Below, piece by piece: positions 34,556 to 47,111 of a stretch of 64,000 nucleotides of DNA (positions are counted from its first letter, which is position 1; the number at the start of each line of letters is the position of its first letter). This DNA comes from Xestospongia muta (Eukaryota > Porifera > Demospongiae > Haplosclerida > Petrosiidae). The notes under the pieces are model-generated. The model ran no database searches. It was not told where the DNA came from and saw only the letters and a list, made by a program, of their open reading frames with translations. The position numbers were made by a program, and so were the translations under genes. The stretch spans positions 12,262,960-12,326,959 of the forward strand of contig OY848918.1 of assembly GCA_963693285.1 (NCBI GenBank). The letters are read 5' to 3'.

Positions 34556-35212
34556 GGTAAAGTGGGAGTTTGCAGCTGTTATTGATGCAGGTGAATGCAT
34601 GGTAAAAGTCACATACAAACTTGAAAGTAATGGACCTATGGTGCTAGAGACATATGAATTAGTGAACTCAATCCTCGAATCATTTAAAACACAACACATT
34701 CCCAATGTTGATGCTATTTCTAGGCAGCTTGCACAAACAGATAGTGGAGCTGAACAACAGCTGAAATTTTATACTCTTTCTTGTGTGAAACCTGGGTACC
34801 AAACTACCAATGTCTTATTGATACTTTTTCAAGCACTCTAAAAGAAGTTCAACAGACTTTCAAGGCTGCAAGATTGTTTGTTGTTTGGTTGTTTCGCAAA
34901 GTTAGAGAAATAAGTCAGTCAGCATCATCAATTGACTGTTTATCAATAATTCCATTCCTAAAGTCTTCAATATCAGTCCTGAAGAACGAACTTCCAATAT
35001 ATTTGGGAAAGGCTGAAGATATCTCTTCATCTTTTTCTCCATTGGAATGGTGGCAAATTCATGCCAGTGAGTTAGTTACCTTATTGGTTTGCACCCAACC
35101 TCTGCCTCATCAGAGAGAGCATTCTCTTTCTTAAAACACTCATTCAAGATAGACAAGACAAGTCACTATTAGACTACATTGAAGCTTCTTTGTTATTACA
35201 ATATAATAATTA
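34556..35212 (+). mobile_element. hAT-type transposase, C-terminal half
   Basis: Translation in shifting frames gives EFAAVIDAGECMVKVTYKLE, CVKPGYQ, SPLEWWQIHASEL, then SASSERAFSFLKTL and a stop at 35212. The WW...H pattern and SSERxFS are hallmarks of the hAT C-terminal dimerisation region. At least two frameshifts make it inactive. It begins abruptly in mid-protein next to IFT46-duplicate intron 3; the preceding part of the protein lies at 38.5-38.8 kb on the other strand. Confidence 0.8.
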
Positions 35213-35315
35213 GAATTGATAAAATAAAACAATTTTTAGCAACTGAGAATAATGAGAATAATAGGTAGTCTATGATGAGAATAATTAATAGTTGTGTCCT
35301 AGAATCCAGGCATAG

Positions 35316-35410
35316 CATCAGTGGCGGAGGAACCTATGGGGCACCAGGGGCACGTGCCCCCCTAAAAATTACAACATGCTCATTGTGCCCCCCCCCAAAT
35401 TTTTACACTG
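35316..35410. mobile_element. Possible transposon terminus (cagtggcgga...)
   Basis: cagtggcggaggaacc followed by a GC-rich block ending in a run of C (gtgccccccccc) resembles termini seen on many animal DNA transposons, in contrast to the AT-rich surroundings. No matching opposite end was found nearby. Confidence 0.4.
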
Positions 35411-35759
35411 AAGTATGCAATATGTAGAGAACAATGAAAAACACTCATTGTAATTATAATAATTATAATTGTGGCAATTTGGTATTTACCACATTCATTG
35501 TATATAAACATGTGTAACCATGGTTACAGGCATTAATCAAATTCATTGTCACATGGGTTATCACCTGGGTGGAGAATACCATACACGTGAGTCCAGATTA
35601 TAAACATACACATAATGTCATGTAAATATACCAGGACATAATACCTTAACAAACGTTTCCTTAATTGCTAAGGTTGTCTAATAGTATTTATCATTCATGT
35701 TTAATACATTGAAGTAAATAATCCTTTAATCCACAAAATACAATAGAATGTATTAGCAT

Positions 35760-36838
35760 ATTAGTTCAGTCTAGTGAGCTTGTAAAATTGTCAAAACGGA
35801 TCTTACTAGATTTTTTGAACTGTATTCTTTGAATAAAAAACATCAAGTAAATATGAATAATTAATTAATTAATAATAAGTGTATTAGCTATCCATTCTAC
35901 ATACAACTATAATGTCACTATCAAGTAACTGACCTTGTATAATGTACATTAGTAGCTGGTTTCTGTCTGTGAAGTTCCCTATATAATAATATTAGTATAA
36001 TAGTGTAATATTAAATTGTAGTAATGTACTTGATGTTCTCAATCCAACTGTCTAAGGCTTTATTGTTTGTCTTTGGATCTTGAATATTATAGACAGGCTG
36101 TAATAAAGAGATATAAAATAACTAGTATTATTACTAATATAGTTTTATATATATATAGTGCATTAGTATTACATAATATGTTGTTATCCTTCGTTCATCA
36201 CTATACCTATTCTACCCTCCCTCTCTCCCTATACTTATAACAGGTTTCTCTAAAGATTGTTTAGCATGAGTTCTCAATTGTAAGTCAAGTACATGAGGAT
36301 CAGATTGCTTAGAGGATGGGTCATCAATATTGTTAGACCTAACTTCTCTGGTTTACCGTTATAGTATCACTAGAATCAAGTCAATGAAGTTCCCTATATA
36401 ATAATATTAGTATAATAGTGTAATATTAAACTGTACTAATGTACTTGATGTTCTCAATCCAACTGTCTAAGGCTTTACTGTTTGTCTTTGGATCTTGAAT
36501 ATTATAGACAGGCTATAATAAAGATATATAAAATAGCTAGTATTATTATTAGTATAGTTTTATATATATATAGTGCATTAGTATTACATAATATGTTATT
36601 ATCCTTTGTTTATCACTATACCCTGTTCTACCCTCCCTCTCTCCCTATACTTACAGCAGGTTTCTCTAAAGATTGTTTGGCATGAGTTCTCAATTGTAAG
36701 TCAAGTACATTTGGATCAGATTGTTTAGAGGATGGTTCATCAAGTATTGTCAGACCTAACTTCTCTGGTTTACCATCAGGACGAGTTACATAGAATAGCA
36801 CAGCAAGATATCATAGAAAATAGATGACAAGTATAAAT
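35760..36838 (-). pseudogene. IFT46 duplicate, inverted 3' part (exons 5-7, partly duplicated)
   Basis: On the minus strand 36787-36655 matches IFT46 exon 5 and about 36517-36450 exon 6. A second copy of exons 5 and 6 follows (36360-36240, 36100-36030), then exon 7 (about 35982-35936) and intron 7 to about 35760. The splice acceptor before exon 5 has changed from ctattctag to ctattctat. The second exon 5 copy is truncated and frameshifted. The copy is therefore not functional. Confidence 0.8.
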
Positions 36839-38004
36839 GAAAGGCACTAAAGTGCCGAACCTCGCTGTAGTTTCTAAGTTATTTATAAATTCTATGCCAG
36901 CTTAGGCCCAGCTATGATGTTATTGCAAGAAAATTTATTAACATTCCAGAAGGTGTGGTTATAAAATGGCAAGCTTTGTCATTCTGTATATGCTCATTAA
37001 TTGTTGCTTGATTTCTAGCTTTGCCATGTTTGTGAAGCAGTAACTGAATAAGTGATAGTATCATTCAATTCCCAAGCAAGATTAAGTGCTACTTTCGTGA
37101 TGAAAAGTTTCTCTGAGTCTTTACATGACCCTTTAAAATCTATCAATATTTCATATACAAAATTTATTGTAACTTGAAGATGAAACCTTCTTTGGAAACG
37201 TCCCGTGGTACAAATATAAATCGATATATTATCTATTAGTAGCAGTCTTTTCAGTGCTTGGAGAAGTTTCCTGAATGCGTTACTTCGCTCCAAGTCCACA
37301 AAACATTTTTCAGAACTTTTCTAACGATTACTTCGACCAACGGCCTTCTGTCTTGCTGATCCGTATTCCTCTGAGATTGTTTACAACATACTAAAAAATC
37401 TCCACGTTAAGTTTTTTACTTTTCGAGAAACGGCACTTGACCTCTGCAGCCTGAAAAAATCTATCAATATTTCATATACAAAATTTATTGTAACTTGAAG
37501 ATGAAACCTTCTTTGGAAACGTCCCGTGGTACAAATATAAATCGATATATTATCTATTAGTAGCAGTCTTTTCAGTGCTTGGAGACGTTTCCTGAATGCG
37601 TTACTTCGCTCCAAGTCCAAAAAACATTTTTCAGAACTTTTCTAACGATTACTTCGACCAACGGCCTTCTGTCTTGCTGATCCGTATTCCTCTGAGATTG
37701 TTTACAACATACTAAAAAATCTCCACGTTAAGTTTTTTACTTTTCGAGAAACGGCACTTGACCTCTGCAGCCTGAAAATTCTTTTGCGAGTTTTAAGCTT
37801 CTGTTTTCCTTGACGATGTTCTTGACACTACTGTTGTAAAGTCCACATACTTTTCTATTCGTTGCTAAACGTTGGTAGCTGCTAATGCTTCGGTTGCCAA
37901 GTTATAGCAGTTCAAAAAAAACAACTCTGGTAACAGACACACACACACACACACACACAAACAGACTACAGTACCCTCGCTATGCGCCCACGCACAGCGA
38001 GGTT
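36839..38004. mobile_element. Inserted element with short terminal inverted repeats
   Basis: It interrupts an intron of the IFT46 duplicate: flanking sequence (tatacttgtc.../...gtgggttata) is contiguous in the parent gene at about 25695-25720. Ends carry aacctcgctgt and acagcgaggtt in inverted orientation. An inner block of about 321 bp is tandemly duplicated. The ctacagtaccctcgctatgc end resembles pogo/Tigger-like termini. No transposase is visible, so it is non-autonomous. Confidence 0.6.
37137..37778. repeat. Tandem duplication of a 321-bp block
   Basis: tatcaatatttcatatac occurs at 37141 and again at 37462, and the two copies stay nearly identical through cctctgcagcctgaaaa. The near identity implies a recent event or an assembly duplication. 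Confidence 0.85.
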
Positions 38005-38509
<505 letters not shown>

Positions 38510-38511
38510 TA

Positions 38512-38837
38512 AAAGGGTCCAAATCCTGTGGGTCAGAAAGAACAGACAGTAATTTTGATTGAGTAGCTGGTGAGATATCACTATGTGAAGAGACAAATGT
38601 TTGTACATCACCAAAATTGACCATTACATCTTTCATTACTTCAAATTTACTCCACCGACGACGAATAGGACTATAGGTCAGTGGACTGGAGCCACACTGC
38701 TCTTTCCAGCATAAACGAGCTTTTGCACTATGGGCAAAAAGAGAATTCCTAAGATTGGTAAATTCATGCAAGGTTGGAATTTGAATCACTAAAGGAATCA
38801 TCAGATTCGTCAAGTTCATCATGCCTGAGTTTTCCAT
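38512..38837 (-). mobile_element. hAT-type transposase, internal segment
   Basis: Reading leftward: LHEFTNLRNSLFAHSAKARL, RRRWSKFEVMKDVM, FGDVQTF and LSVLSDPQ. In hAT-like proteins this segment (RWxSKWEV...FGDVxxFL) comes directly before the ELAAVVDxGE segment, which here sits at 34.56 kb on the plus strand. It fuses into IFT46-duplicate intron 3 at about 38512. The N-terminal part of the transposase is absent. Confidence 0.65.
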
Positions 38838-38998
38838 TATTTAATTTCCAAAAGGGGTGTGTCATTAAAATTTTTAACCTATTATTCTCGAATAATTCTC
38901 AGCTCCTATACTTCCCTATTAAATTATTCCGGCATAATCCGCCCGTGACTAGCCTGGACGGCGAAACAGCCATATTTGATTCCTGTCTTAAATTTTCT

Positions 38999-41900
38999 AT
39001 GGCTTACTCTGATACGGGTAAATTATTGATCATGTCATATGTTATGTATTGTTCTTCCATTATATGATCATATTATATAGAGAGCTCACTGGAACAAGAG
39101 ATTTTTCAACGGTGTTATTCTAAACTTTATGACTACTTGAGTAGCTCTGATAGTGAAGTCATTAGCCTTACAAATAGTCTGTACAGTGAAGACATTATTG
39201 GTAAACCAATAAAAGATAGAATACACACAAGTAAAGGGACATCAGCTGGTGACAAAGCCTGTATACTACTGAATTCTATTGAATCAGCAATCATAAGTCA
39301 ACCTAAACATTTACGGACCTTTTGTTCTGTCCTACCAAAAATTTCAGAAAATTTGAATGCTTTGTCTGATGAGCTAATAAGTAGATATGGTGAGATCCTA
39401 TTGATCATAATATGTTTATTAAATAATGATATTTTAGATGCCAGACAAAAGCCTGATATCTGGAGAGACAAGAAATATGAAGGCTGTAGTGAAGTGCTGC
39501 CTTTATCAAACAAAAGTGAGCTGACAATCAATCATACTCATATTGACATTAAATATAGATGAAATCCAGGAAGAATGGCACCAACCTATGAAAAAATCAA
39601 CTCCAACTAGCTTTCAAACTCTCTCTGAGGCTGATGGTGTAACTCCACCAATAGAAAGCTCAGACGTTGAGTCAAAGCCAAGCAAGAGTCACTTACTAGA
39701 TGATGAGTATTCTATTCTCCAACTTGCGTATCATTCTCAGTTTATTCATATGACTTTTGAAGAGTTTGAAGTGTCAGGTGGGTGTTTTATTGATTATTAT
39801 ACCATTTATAGTTTATTTAATTAAAACTGCATTGATCAATAACATTGAAATCATTAAATCAATAATAGTGGCCATGTATATGACTTTGTCGGATTTGCAA
39901 CTGCATGGCAAGTTTCATTTGATAACCAGTGTCATACTTTTTTATATTTACTGGGATTCTACTGCTAAACTGACAAGCACTTGGCTTATATTGAAGTCTA
40001 ATGTTGGAATTGCTTCAATAGTAATAGAATAGTTAGTTCAGTGATATATTGCCTATTTGGAACTAATATGTATTATCAAAAGTTATCATAAAAAAGAGAT
40101 GTACTGATGAAAGTCAAGACATCATAACATTAAATGAATTTTTTTGATTCCTTATGATTGTTTAACATGCTGAGGCATGTATGCTATCACACAAACACAA
40201 ACAACCAAACCATTGTAATTGTCATGATATGTGAAGTAATCTATGTTACTATTATATTCATTAATACCATGCATGCATGTGTATACTGTAATTTTGTTCC
40301 GTGGGTGACAGACAAAGGGAAGTAATCCTCACTAACATAAAGATGTATACAATTGTTATGCTTTCAATATAACTCTGTATAAATAAACTTTTGGTTTGTC
40401 ATCATATTATAGAAGCCAAAAAGCAAATTATGGATCCTAAACAGCCATATCAGTCAATACTGAGAGCTTTCAATTCTAATTTAGCAGACATTCCAGATAC
40501 ACCTGATGTTCCTGATCTTAACAACCCAGCTTCGCAAATTTTTAAACGACACTACAATGATCTTGTTGATGCCATAGCCATTTTGGGTCCCAAAATTGCA
40601 GATAAACTGGCTGATCTACTCTCCACACACAACCTTATTAGTATTGCAGAAAAGGATCGTGTGTACCAGATATCATCAGTTCCAATTAAAGTAAAAGCAA
40701 TCCTTAGTTCATTAGGAGCTAATATTGAAAGAGGAAGAAAAGACAACAATCTACTTGCTAAGTTTTTAGCTGTTTTACATGACAACTGGCAACATGTACC
40801 TACTTTAATAAAACTAGAGAAAAAAATGAGAGCAGATCTAGAGGCCTGTAAGTTGTGATTATTTATGATTGCATATGTAATATACTTCAAAAATTCTTTC
40901 TAAAATAGCAATCTCTGCTATGGAACATACTGAAACAAGAGTTTTAGTATATACACCAGCATCTACAGTAGAGGAATCAGGACTAGTTATGACAACTGAG
41001 AGTAAGTAAAGACATAATTGCATTGTGGTTTATGTCTAATTTCTTACATATTAGGTTGTTCAAGTTCTTTAAAACATGATGCTGATGATTTAGTCATTAA
41101 TAGATATGCAGATTATCTAAAATCACAGTATGAAATCGATCAAAAACCAGACAACAAATGGCCGCATATTTTTAAAAAGTTCATTGATGTTGATCTTGCT
41201 GAAGTCACAGAGTTATTAGATCTAGCAGATGATGAATTTTCAAGGTCTACAATTCGGGGTAATTGTGAGGATGTTATTCGTAAGAAAGTTAAGATATCCT
41301 CTGAATATTTGCAATCCAAATGCAAAAACTGTTTACGTATTCTCTTAGAAGGGGCTCCTGGAATTGGAAAATCTACTCTAGTACTTGAATACTGTAGAAA
41401 ATGGGGGAAAGGAGAGTTTTTTACTGATTACGATCTTGTTGTTATTTTACCTCTAAGAGACAAAACAGTGCAGAAAGCCAAACATCCTAGTGATCTCTTT
41501 TCTTGTGAAGATGATGAGTCTTTAGGAAAAAATGTTTCCAAAGCTTTAAGTAGGCGAACAGGTAAAGGGCTGTTTATTATCTTAGAGGGGTTTGATGAGC
41601 TTTCAAAAGAGTTTCAGGGGAAAGATTCTATTTTCATCAAGATACTTGATGGTAAAATTTTTCCAACTGCTACAGTAATGGTAACTACACGTCACAGTGC
41701 TACAGCGGAGTTACAAAGTTTAACTAAAGTCAAGTTTCAACTTCATTTAGAAATATTAGGCTTCAGTGAAAGCACAATAAAAGATTATGTTTCTGCATCA
41801 TTTGAAAATAAAGCCAAAATTATGACTTCATTCTATGACTATCTTGACCAATTCCCTCACATAAAAGAATGTCTCTATGTACCTCTTAATTTGACAATTT

Positions 41901-43453
41901 TAACAGAAAATTTCTCTCAGAAGCAACGTCCAGAAACATTAACTGAGCTTTACGCAGCTATAGTGAAAACACAGCTGTTAAGATACCTTGATGATATAAA
42001 CCTCAAACTTGAAAAGATTGAGGATTTATCAAAGTACAAAAAACGTCCAGAGATTTTTGAAAAGTTTTGTAAAGTCTGTGAGTTTGCCTATGATAAGCTC
42101 TGTGACCAAACACTAGTTTTTCATGAGCTACCAGATGAACTAGAGACTCTTGATCTAATTCAAAAAGAATCTCATTTTCAAATACATTCAGGTATTTCTT
42201 ACTCATACAGCTTTCTTCATCTTACTTTCCAAGAATTTCTTGCTGCATATCACATGTCTCAACTTTCTGAGGTTGAGCAGCAAAAGTTATACAATTTCTT
42301 GATAAAAAAGCAACCTTTTATTGTTGTTCTTCGTTTTTTTGCTGGTTTAACTGGTTTCAGGTCAATAAAACCTACCTTTCCTAGAAAAATCTCTGACTTC
42401 AACTTAATTCAACAGCTTTTTGAATCTAAGAACGAAAGATTGACAGGGGATCTACTTACAAACCCTGGTGAACTTCAGCACATATTTCGAACATCGCCAA
42501 CGCCAACATTACAAGACTTTTATGCTCTAGGTTGGTGCATAAGACTAAGTAATTGCAAATGGCATCTGGGATTTAGTTTTCGTGCATTGTCAAGTCATCA
42601 TATTGCGATGCTTAAGAAAGGAATAGGCAAAGATCCAACAGGTCAGATTGAAATGATGACAATTCAGCTAAATCCAATAAGAAATGAAGGTTTTAGACAT
42701 TTATTAGAAATTGCACCAAAAGCACTTCAAACTGTCTTTATTCTGGGCCTGAGAGGGATGAATCTAGACTCTTCTGCCAGCAATGAGCTTGCTAAAAAAC
42801 TTTCTCACACATTTTCACACCTAAGAAAATTACATTTTCATGACAATCCTATTGAATGTGGTGGTCATGAAATGTTAATTAAAGCATTGTGCAATATCCC
42901 ATCATTAAAAGAAGTATCTTTTTCTAAGCTTTCACCAGAAGAATGTTCTACTCTCTTGACAAAAACAAGTATTAAAACAATTGTGCTTTGGCAGCTTCCT
43001 CATGAAAGTATAAAAGCAATTTCACTTTCTATTGCTAATGCTCAAAGTTGTCTTTTGCTGAGAGTACATGACAGTGAAATTACCAGTGCAAATGTTGCCA
43101 GTTTGCCACTAGAGCTACACAAAAACATTAAATTACAATCATTGGAGCTAATCAACTGTGGCATATCATGCAAAACAACCGAAATGATTACCAATGCAGT
43201 TACCACCAATACCAGCATTAGAAATCTCAATCTTGATAATAATATGATTTGTGATAAAGATGTTTATCACATAATAGATATGCTTAAAAATAGAAAGACT
43301 CACCTCAAAAGTATCGATGTAAATCGCAATCCAATTGGAAAGAAATTACTTGAAAAAATCACAAGGGAGCAAGCTGAGTTATCCTTAAAATGGAAGAAAC
43401 AAATCCATTTTCATTTATTTGATAGTGATCAAATTTATAAGCATTTTAACTAG
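38999..43453 (+). CDS. NLR protein: CARD-like, CARD-like, NACHT, LRR (1,157 aa)
   Basis: Six exons close exactly in frame, all phase-1 introns: 38999-39017, 39081-39389, 39559-39777, 40413-40847, 40909-41001, 41055-43453. Exon 2 encodes a death-fold helix bundle (YSKLYDYLSSSDSEVI, DKACILLNSIES, LRTFCSVLPKIS) closest by eye to CARD. Exon 4 encodes a second CARD-like domain (SQIFKRHYNDLVDAIAILG). Exon 6 encodes NACHT, with Walker A GAPGIGKS at residues about 458-465 and Walker B FIILEGFDELS, then a winged-helix/HD region with FLHLTFQEFLAAYH and C-terminal LRRs (LRNLNLDNN-like repeats). Such proteins are cytosolic sensors that oligomerise through NACHT and signal through death-fold contacts. The tandem CARD layout recalls vertebrate NOD2. 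No lesions are seen. It starts about 160 bp from the oppositely directed transposase fragment. CARD versus other death-fold type is uncertain. Confidence 0.88.
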
Positions 43454-43981
43454 AAAAAAGATCTTTTTATTTGCTATTTAATTTTCATTTTAAATAATTG
43501 TCTTACATTGATCATACATACATTATCAGTTTTGTTGTGCTTATAACATGCCACTTGTTACTATAATTTCACACAGACTTGAGTGCTTGTTACCATAAAT
43601 TGAATAGCAGTCATATATAAAAGATTTTGTCGCATATTTAATTATTTTAATCATTGTAATTACATTTTTTTGGTACTAATATAATACTTATAGTGGTCAT
43701 TGCTAATGTAATTTGTCTCTTTGGATAAAACAAGTGATTAATGGGATTGAGTAATAATCTTTAAGCAAAATCAATATATTTTTTTGATTCTCTGCTGTTC
43801 CAATTATAAATCTTTCTATTCCTGTCAACTTCACATTAGATGGTACATAAATCACAGATATTGTCCATTCATCAATCTGTCTGTCCATTAATCTATCTGT
43901 CTATCCATCCATTAATCGTAATGATTACTTTCTTGTCTTATACTTCCAATATAAGTAAACTTGACAAATTGTACAATTGAA

Positions 43982-44880
43982 ATGTCTGACTCAAATTTCA
44001 AAGCTGATCAAAATTTTTTGCATATAACTTTTAAGGTAAGTAAATAAGTTTACTGTTAATCTTATTAGGAACATGAGTCATACTATATACACATTTGTGT
44101 ACTTATGTAAACTAGCCTATTGAAAGGTCATGTTTCAATGATAACTATAAACATACTTTCTCTGCTCTAACCATCAATGGTTATAAAAACAAATAATGTT
44201 ATCATTATAGTAGAAGTTCATGAACTTTAAAGACATTATGTCTCTAATAGACATGTAAAACAAATGAGCTAAAATCAAGATGTACTCATTGTATAGGGTA
44301 AATTATAGGATATGTCATTATGAACATAATGGTATGGTCATTACTATTGATTTATAGAATGACAATATAAATCTTTTTCAATATTTTACATTATCTTCTA
44401 ATGAATATATGCTAATTTAATTCACATATTAACACAATAGAGCTACGTATATAATATATACGTATTGTAATATAGGTGTTATAGATAATGTATAGTTAAA
44501 ATATGTTAAATTTATTTCATTGCTAAGTTATTATGAGTACAATAATAAATGAAAAGTTGTAGTCTAACAAAAAAGACGTTACAACACACTGGTGTAATTT
44601 ATGTAATAAAAATTTTAAGTTTGTTATGCATCTTGTCCACATGCTCTTTAATGATTAGAAATATTTCTTTCCATTTTAGTTATTAAAAAAATCATCAAAT
44701 GATGATATGACAATGGTAGTATTATCAAAAGGAGGACTAGCAAGTGGACACACTCCTATGACCATCTCTTCTTTTGATGAAGGAACCTCTCTTGTTACTA
44801 AATTAGTACCAAGTACTAACTCAGAGAGTGGATCAAGTCTATGGACACTATACAATATATCAGGTTTATCACATATTTAA
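43982..44880 (+). CDS. Small two-exon hypothetical protein (84 aa)
   Basis: Exon 1 43982-44035 (MSDSNFKADQNFLHITFK) ends at a strong donor gtaagt. Exon 2 44680-44880 follows a ttttag acceptor and ends at TAA after WTLYNISGLSHI. Frame is kept across the junction. No family is recognised. The 3' end meets the end of the TRAF-like gene on the other strand. A weak donor (tcag/gttta) near 44862 could extend it. Existence as a gene is uncertain. Confidence 0.35.
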
Positions 44881-47087
44881 ATAATATAGTATACTAAACC
44901 TGTTGTCTCCATTAATGTAAGGATGTAAAATTACTAGTTCAACATCAAATTCTGGCATACTTGCAATAATCTAAAAACATGTTTATATCTATAATTTATA
45001 ATACAATTTACTTTGTAGCTGAGGTCGCTATCACACATAGGACGGGGAGATGTTTGATAATCACTAGGAAACTCTAAAGTGACCTAATCAAAAGAAAACC
45101 TCACAAAATAATATTGAACTAATTTACCTTGTAATAAGAGCAATCTTCTGAATTAGCTTCATGTGTCTTTCGAGATACTTCCATTTTCAAAATGATTTGT
45201 TCATTATAACTAGTTGGTTGTTGTGTCTCCTGGGAACTGCCCTGAAAATTAAAGAGTCCATCAGTCAGTGGGTTTAGTCTATGATGTACTTCATCTCTGT
45301 ATCCTAGAGGGTCTGTACTTGTGTTTAGTACTCTTCTCTCAATGTCATCAAGTTGTCTTTGAACACCTACTGTTACTCCTTGAGACAAGTTGAAGTGAGT
45401 ACCCTCATTTAATGCTTTTTCAAGTAAACCCACATGATAGCCTGACTCTGACCGATAATGACTTACCAATTGTTCAAATGTATCCTAATAATGAAATAGA
45501 AAGTGATCATTTTGAACTGGTACCTATAAATCCAGAACAACGAACGGAACCAATTAAAACTCCACCCATAGGTGTGTGTTCAACTTTAATAGTTACTAAA
45601 TTGACCAAAATTAATGAAATTTTTACTACAAAAAATGAATTTCGATTGTTTTGATGGAATAGATATCACGAGAACAGAATTCAATATCAAGCAGAATGTA
45701 AAATACTTCAGTAGATTTAAGATTAGAAAAGCAAAATAAATTAGGTCTTTCTTTCCATTATACAAGAGTTTTGTATCTCCTAAAAGAAGTGATAATAAAT
45801 GTCTTATCAACATGCATTATAAGTTATGGCAATTGTCAATCAACCAGACCAACAGCAGGCTGATCTATGACATTTACCAGGTCCTCTTCTTGTTTGGATT
45901 TAACTCTGGTGGCTGAAGTACTTCTTTTAACTCACACTCATTACTATCACTCAAGTTATAAGGCTATCTTCCACAAATACATGAGACGATTTGGCATTTA
46001 TATTCTATTAGAGCACAAACTGTATAATATTGTATCATAATTATTATTACTAGTATAAGTAATACTAGTAATTATTATTCTGTTCTCATCCTGGATTCAT
46101 AGGTACCCCTAACAATGCGAGTAACATTAACACACCTTATAATGACAACCATATTTTGAAAAACGACACAACCTCTTTTGCTGTTTACAATCTTTCTCTA
46201 TGTGTTTTCTTAACTATTGTAAAAACAATGAACTAGCAAAATGTGATAGTTAACGTACTTCTTTTCTTTGTATTTTCTCATCACACCCAGCTGTACAAGA
46301 TATCTTATATTCAGGACAATCAGTGTTGACATGTTCCTATGTAAAGATTAAAATTAATATTGACATTCATTAGTCTAAGAACGTGTAATTATTAATATCA
46401 CTTTTTTCTTAGTGGCTAGGATCTTGGCTTGACAATATTGACATGATGTTGCTTTATATGGACAGGTGGCCAAATGTTTGTCCAATTCACCACGTACTAC
46501 ATGAGCACCACAGCTGGGATTACTACATACCACAGTAGCAAATTTACAATTATTGATATGATCCTATAATAGAGATAAAAAGATCATAGTAACTACTCTT
46601 GGAACAAACTCATGATCATATCACAATTGAATATATCATAATAGCACAAGCACTCACTCTATAATTGTGGTTACTGCCACACCAGGGGCAGTTCTGATGA
46701 TAACAAGGAAATGAAGTCCTCTTTAGTCCAATCTCTACAGCTTTGTCTTTAAACGTCTATAAAAATATAGAGGCCATTAATTAGAGTGCCATTGGACTCA
46801 ACACTTGCTTCATTTAGAGAGAAATTATAGTCGCATCTTTTACAAGTAAATGTATCAACACTAAGTAAGTGAGAGACAGTACCTTGTTATTTTGTTTAAG
46901 TAAACACTTACCTTTTATCGAGTGAAGAGAAACAGTTCCCACAAAGACGACATCCACAAGAGGCCTGTCTTGACTCGATCAAAGGTAAGTTACATTGACT
47001 ACATAACAAAGTATCTAAAATAGCAGGCAGCTTATCTCCTAGGAGATGAGGAACTATATCAGTCGTAGAAGATATAACGTTAGCCAT
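44869..47087 (-). CDS. TRAF-like RING and zinc-finger protein
   Basis: Minus-strand exons: 47087-46912 with a RING (LCSQCNLPLIESRQASCGC, RLCGNC); about 46860-46780 (FTCKRCDYNFSL); about 46757-46670 (CYHQNCPWCGSNHNY); about 46563-46402 (CSNPSCGAHVVRGELDKHL, CPYKATSCQYC); about 46338-46260 (CPEYKISCTAGCDEKIQRKE); about 45484-45130 (SGYHVGLLEKALNE, then coiled coil); and two short 3' exons ending at TGA 44869. RING plus TRAF-type zinc fingers leading into a helix is the TRAF adaptor layout, used downstream of TNF and pattern receptors. I cannot see a MATH (TRAF-C) domain; the C-terminus is unfamiliar. An upstream ATG at 47111 would add eight residues. The boundaries of exon 2 and the true 3' end are uncertain. 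Confidence 0.7.
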
Positions 47088-47111
47088 TGAAATAAGAATA
47101 TTCAAAATCAA

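Noticed and set aside
37015..37620. Two near-identical open frames beginning MDLERSNAFRK as a small gene family
   Set aside because: They come from the 321-bp tandem duplication inside a TIR element and show no family signature.
45412..45654. Plus-strand 80-codon open frame
   Set aside because: It lies antisense to TRAF-like exons and lacks any motif.
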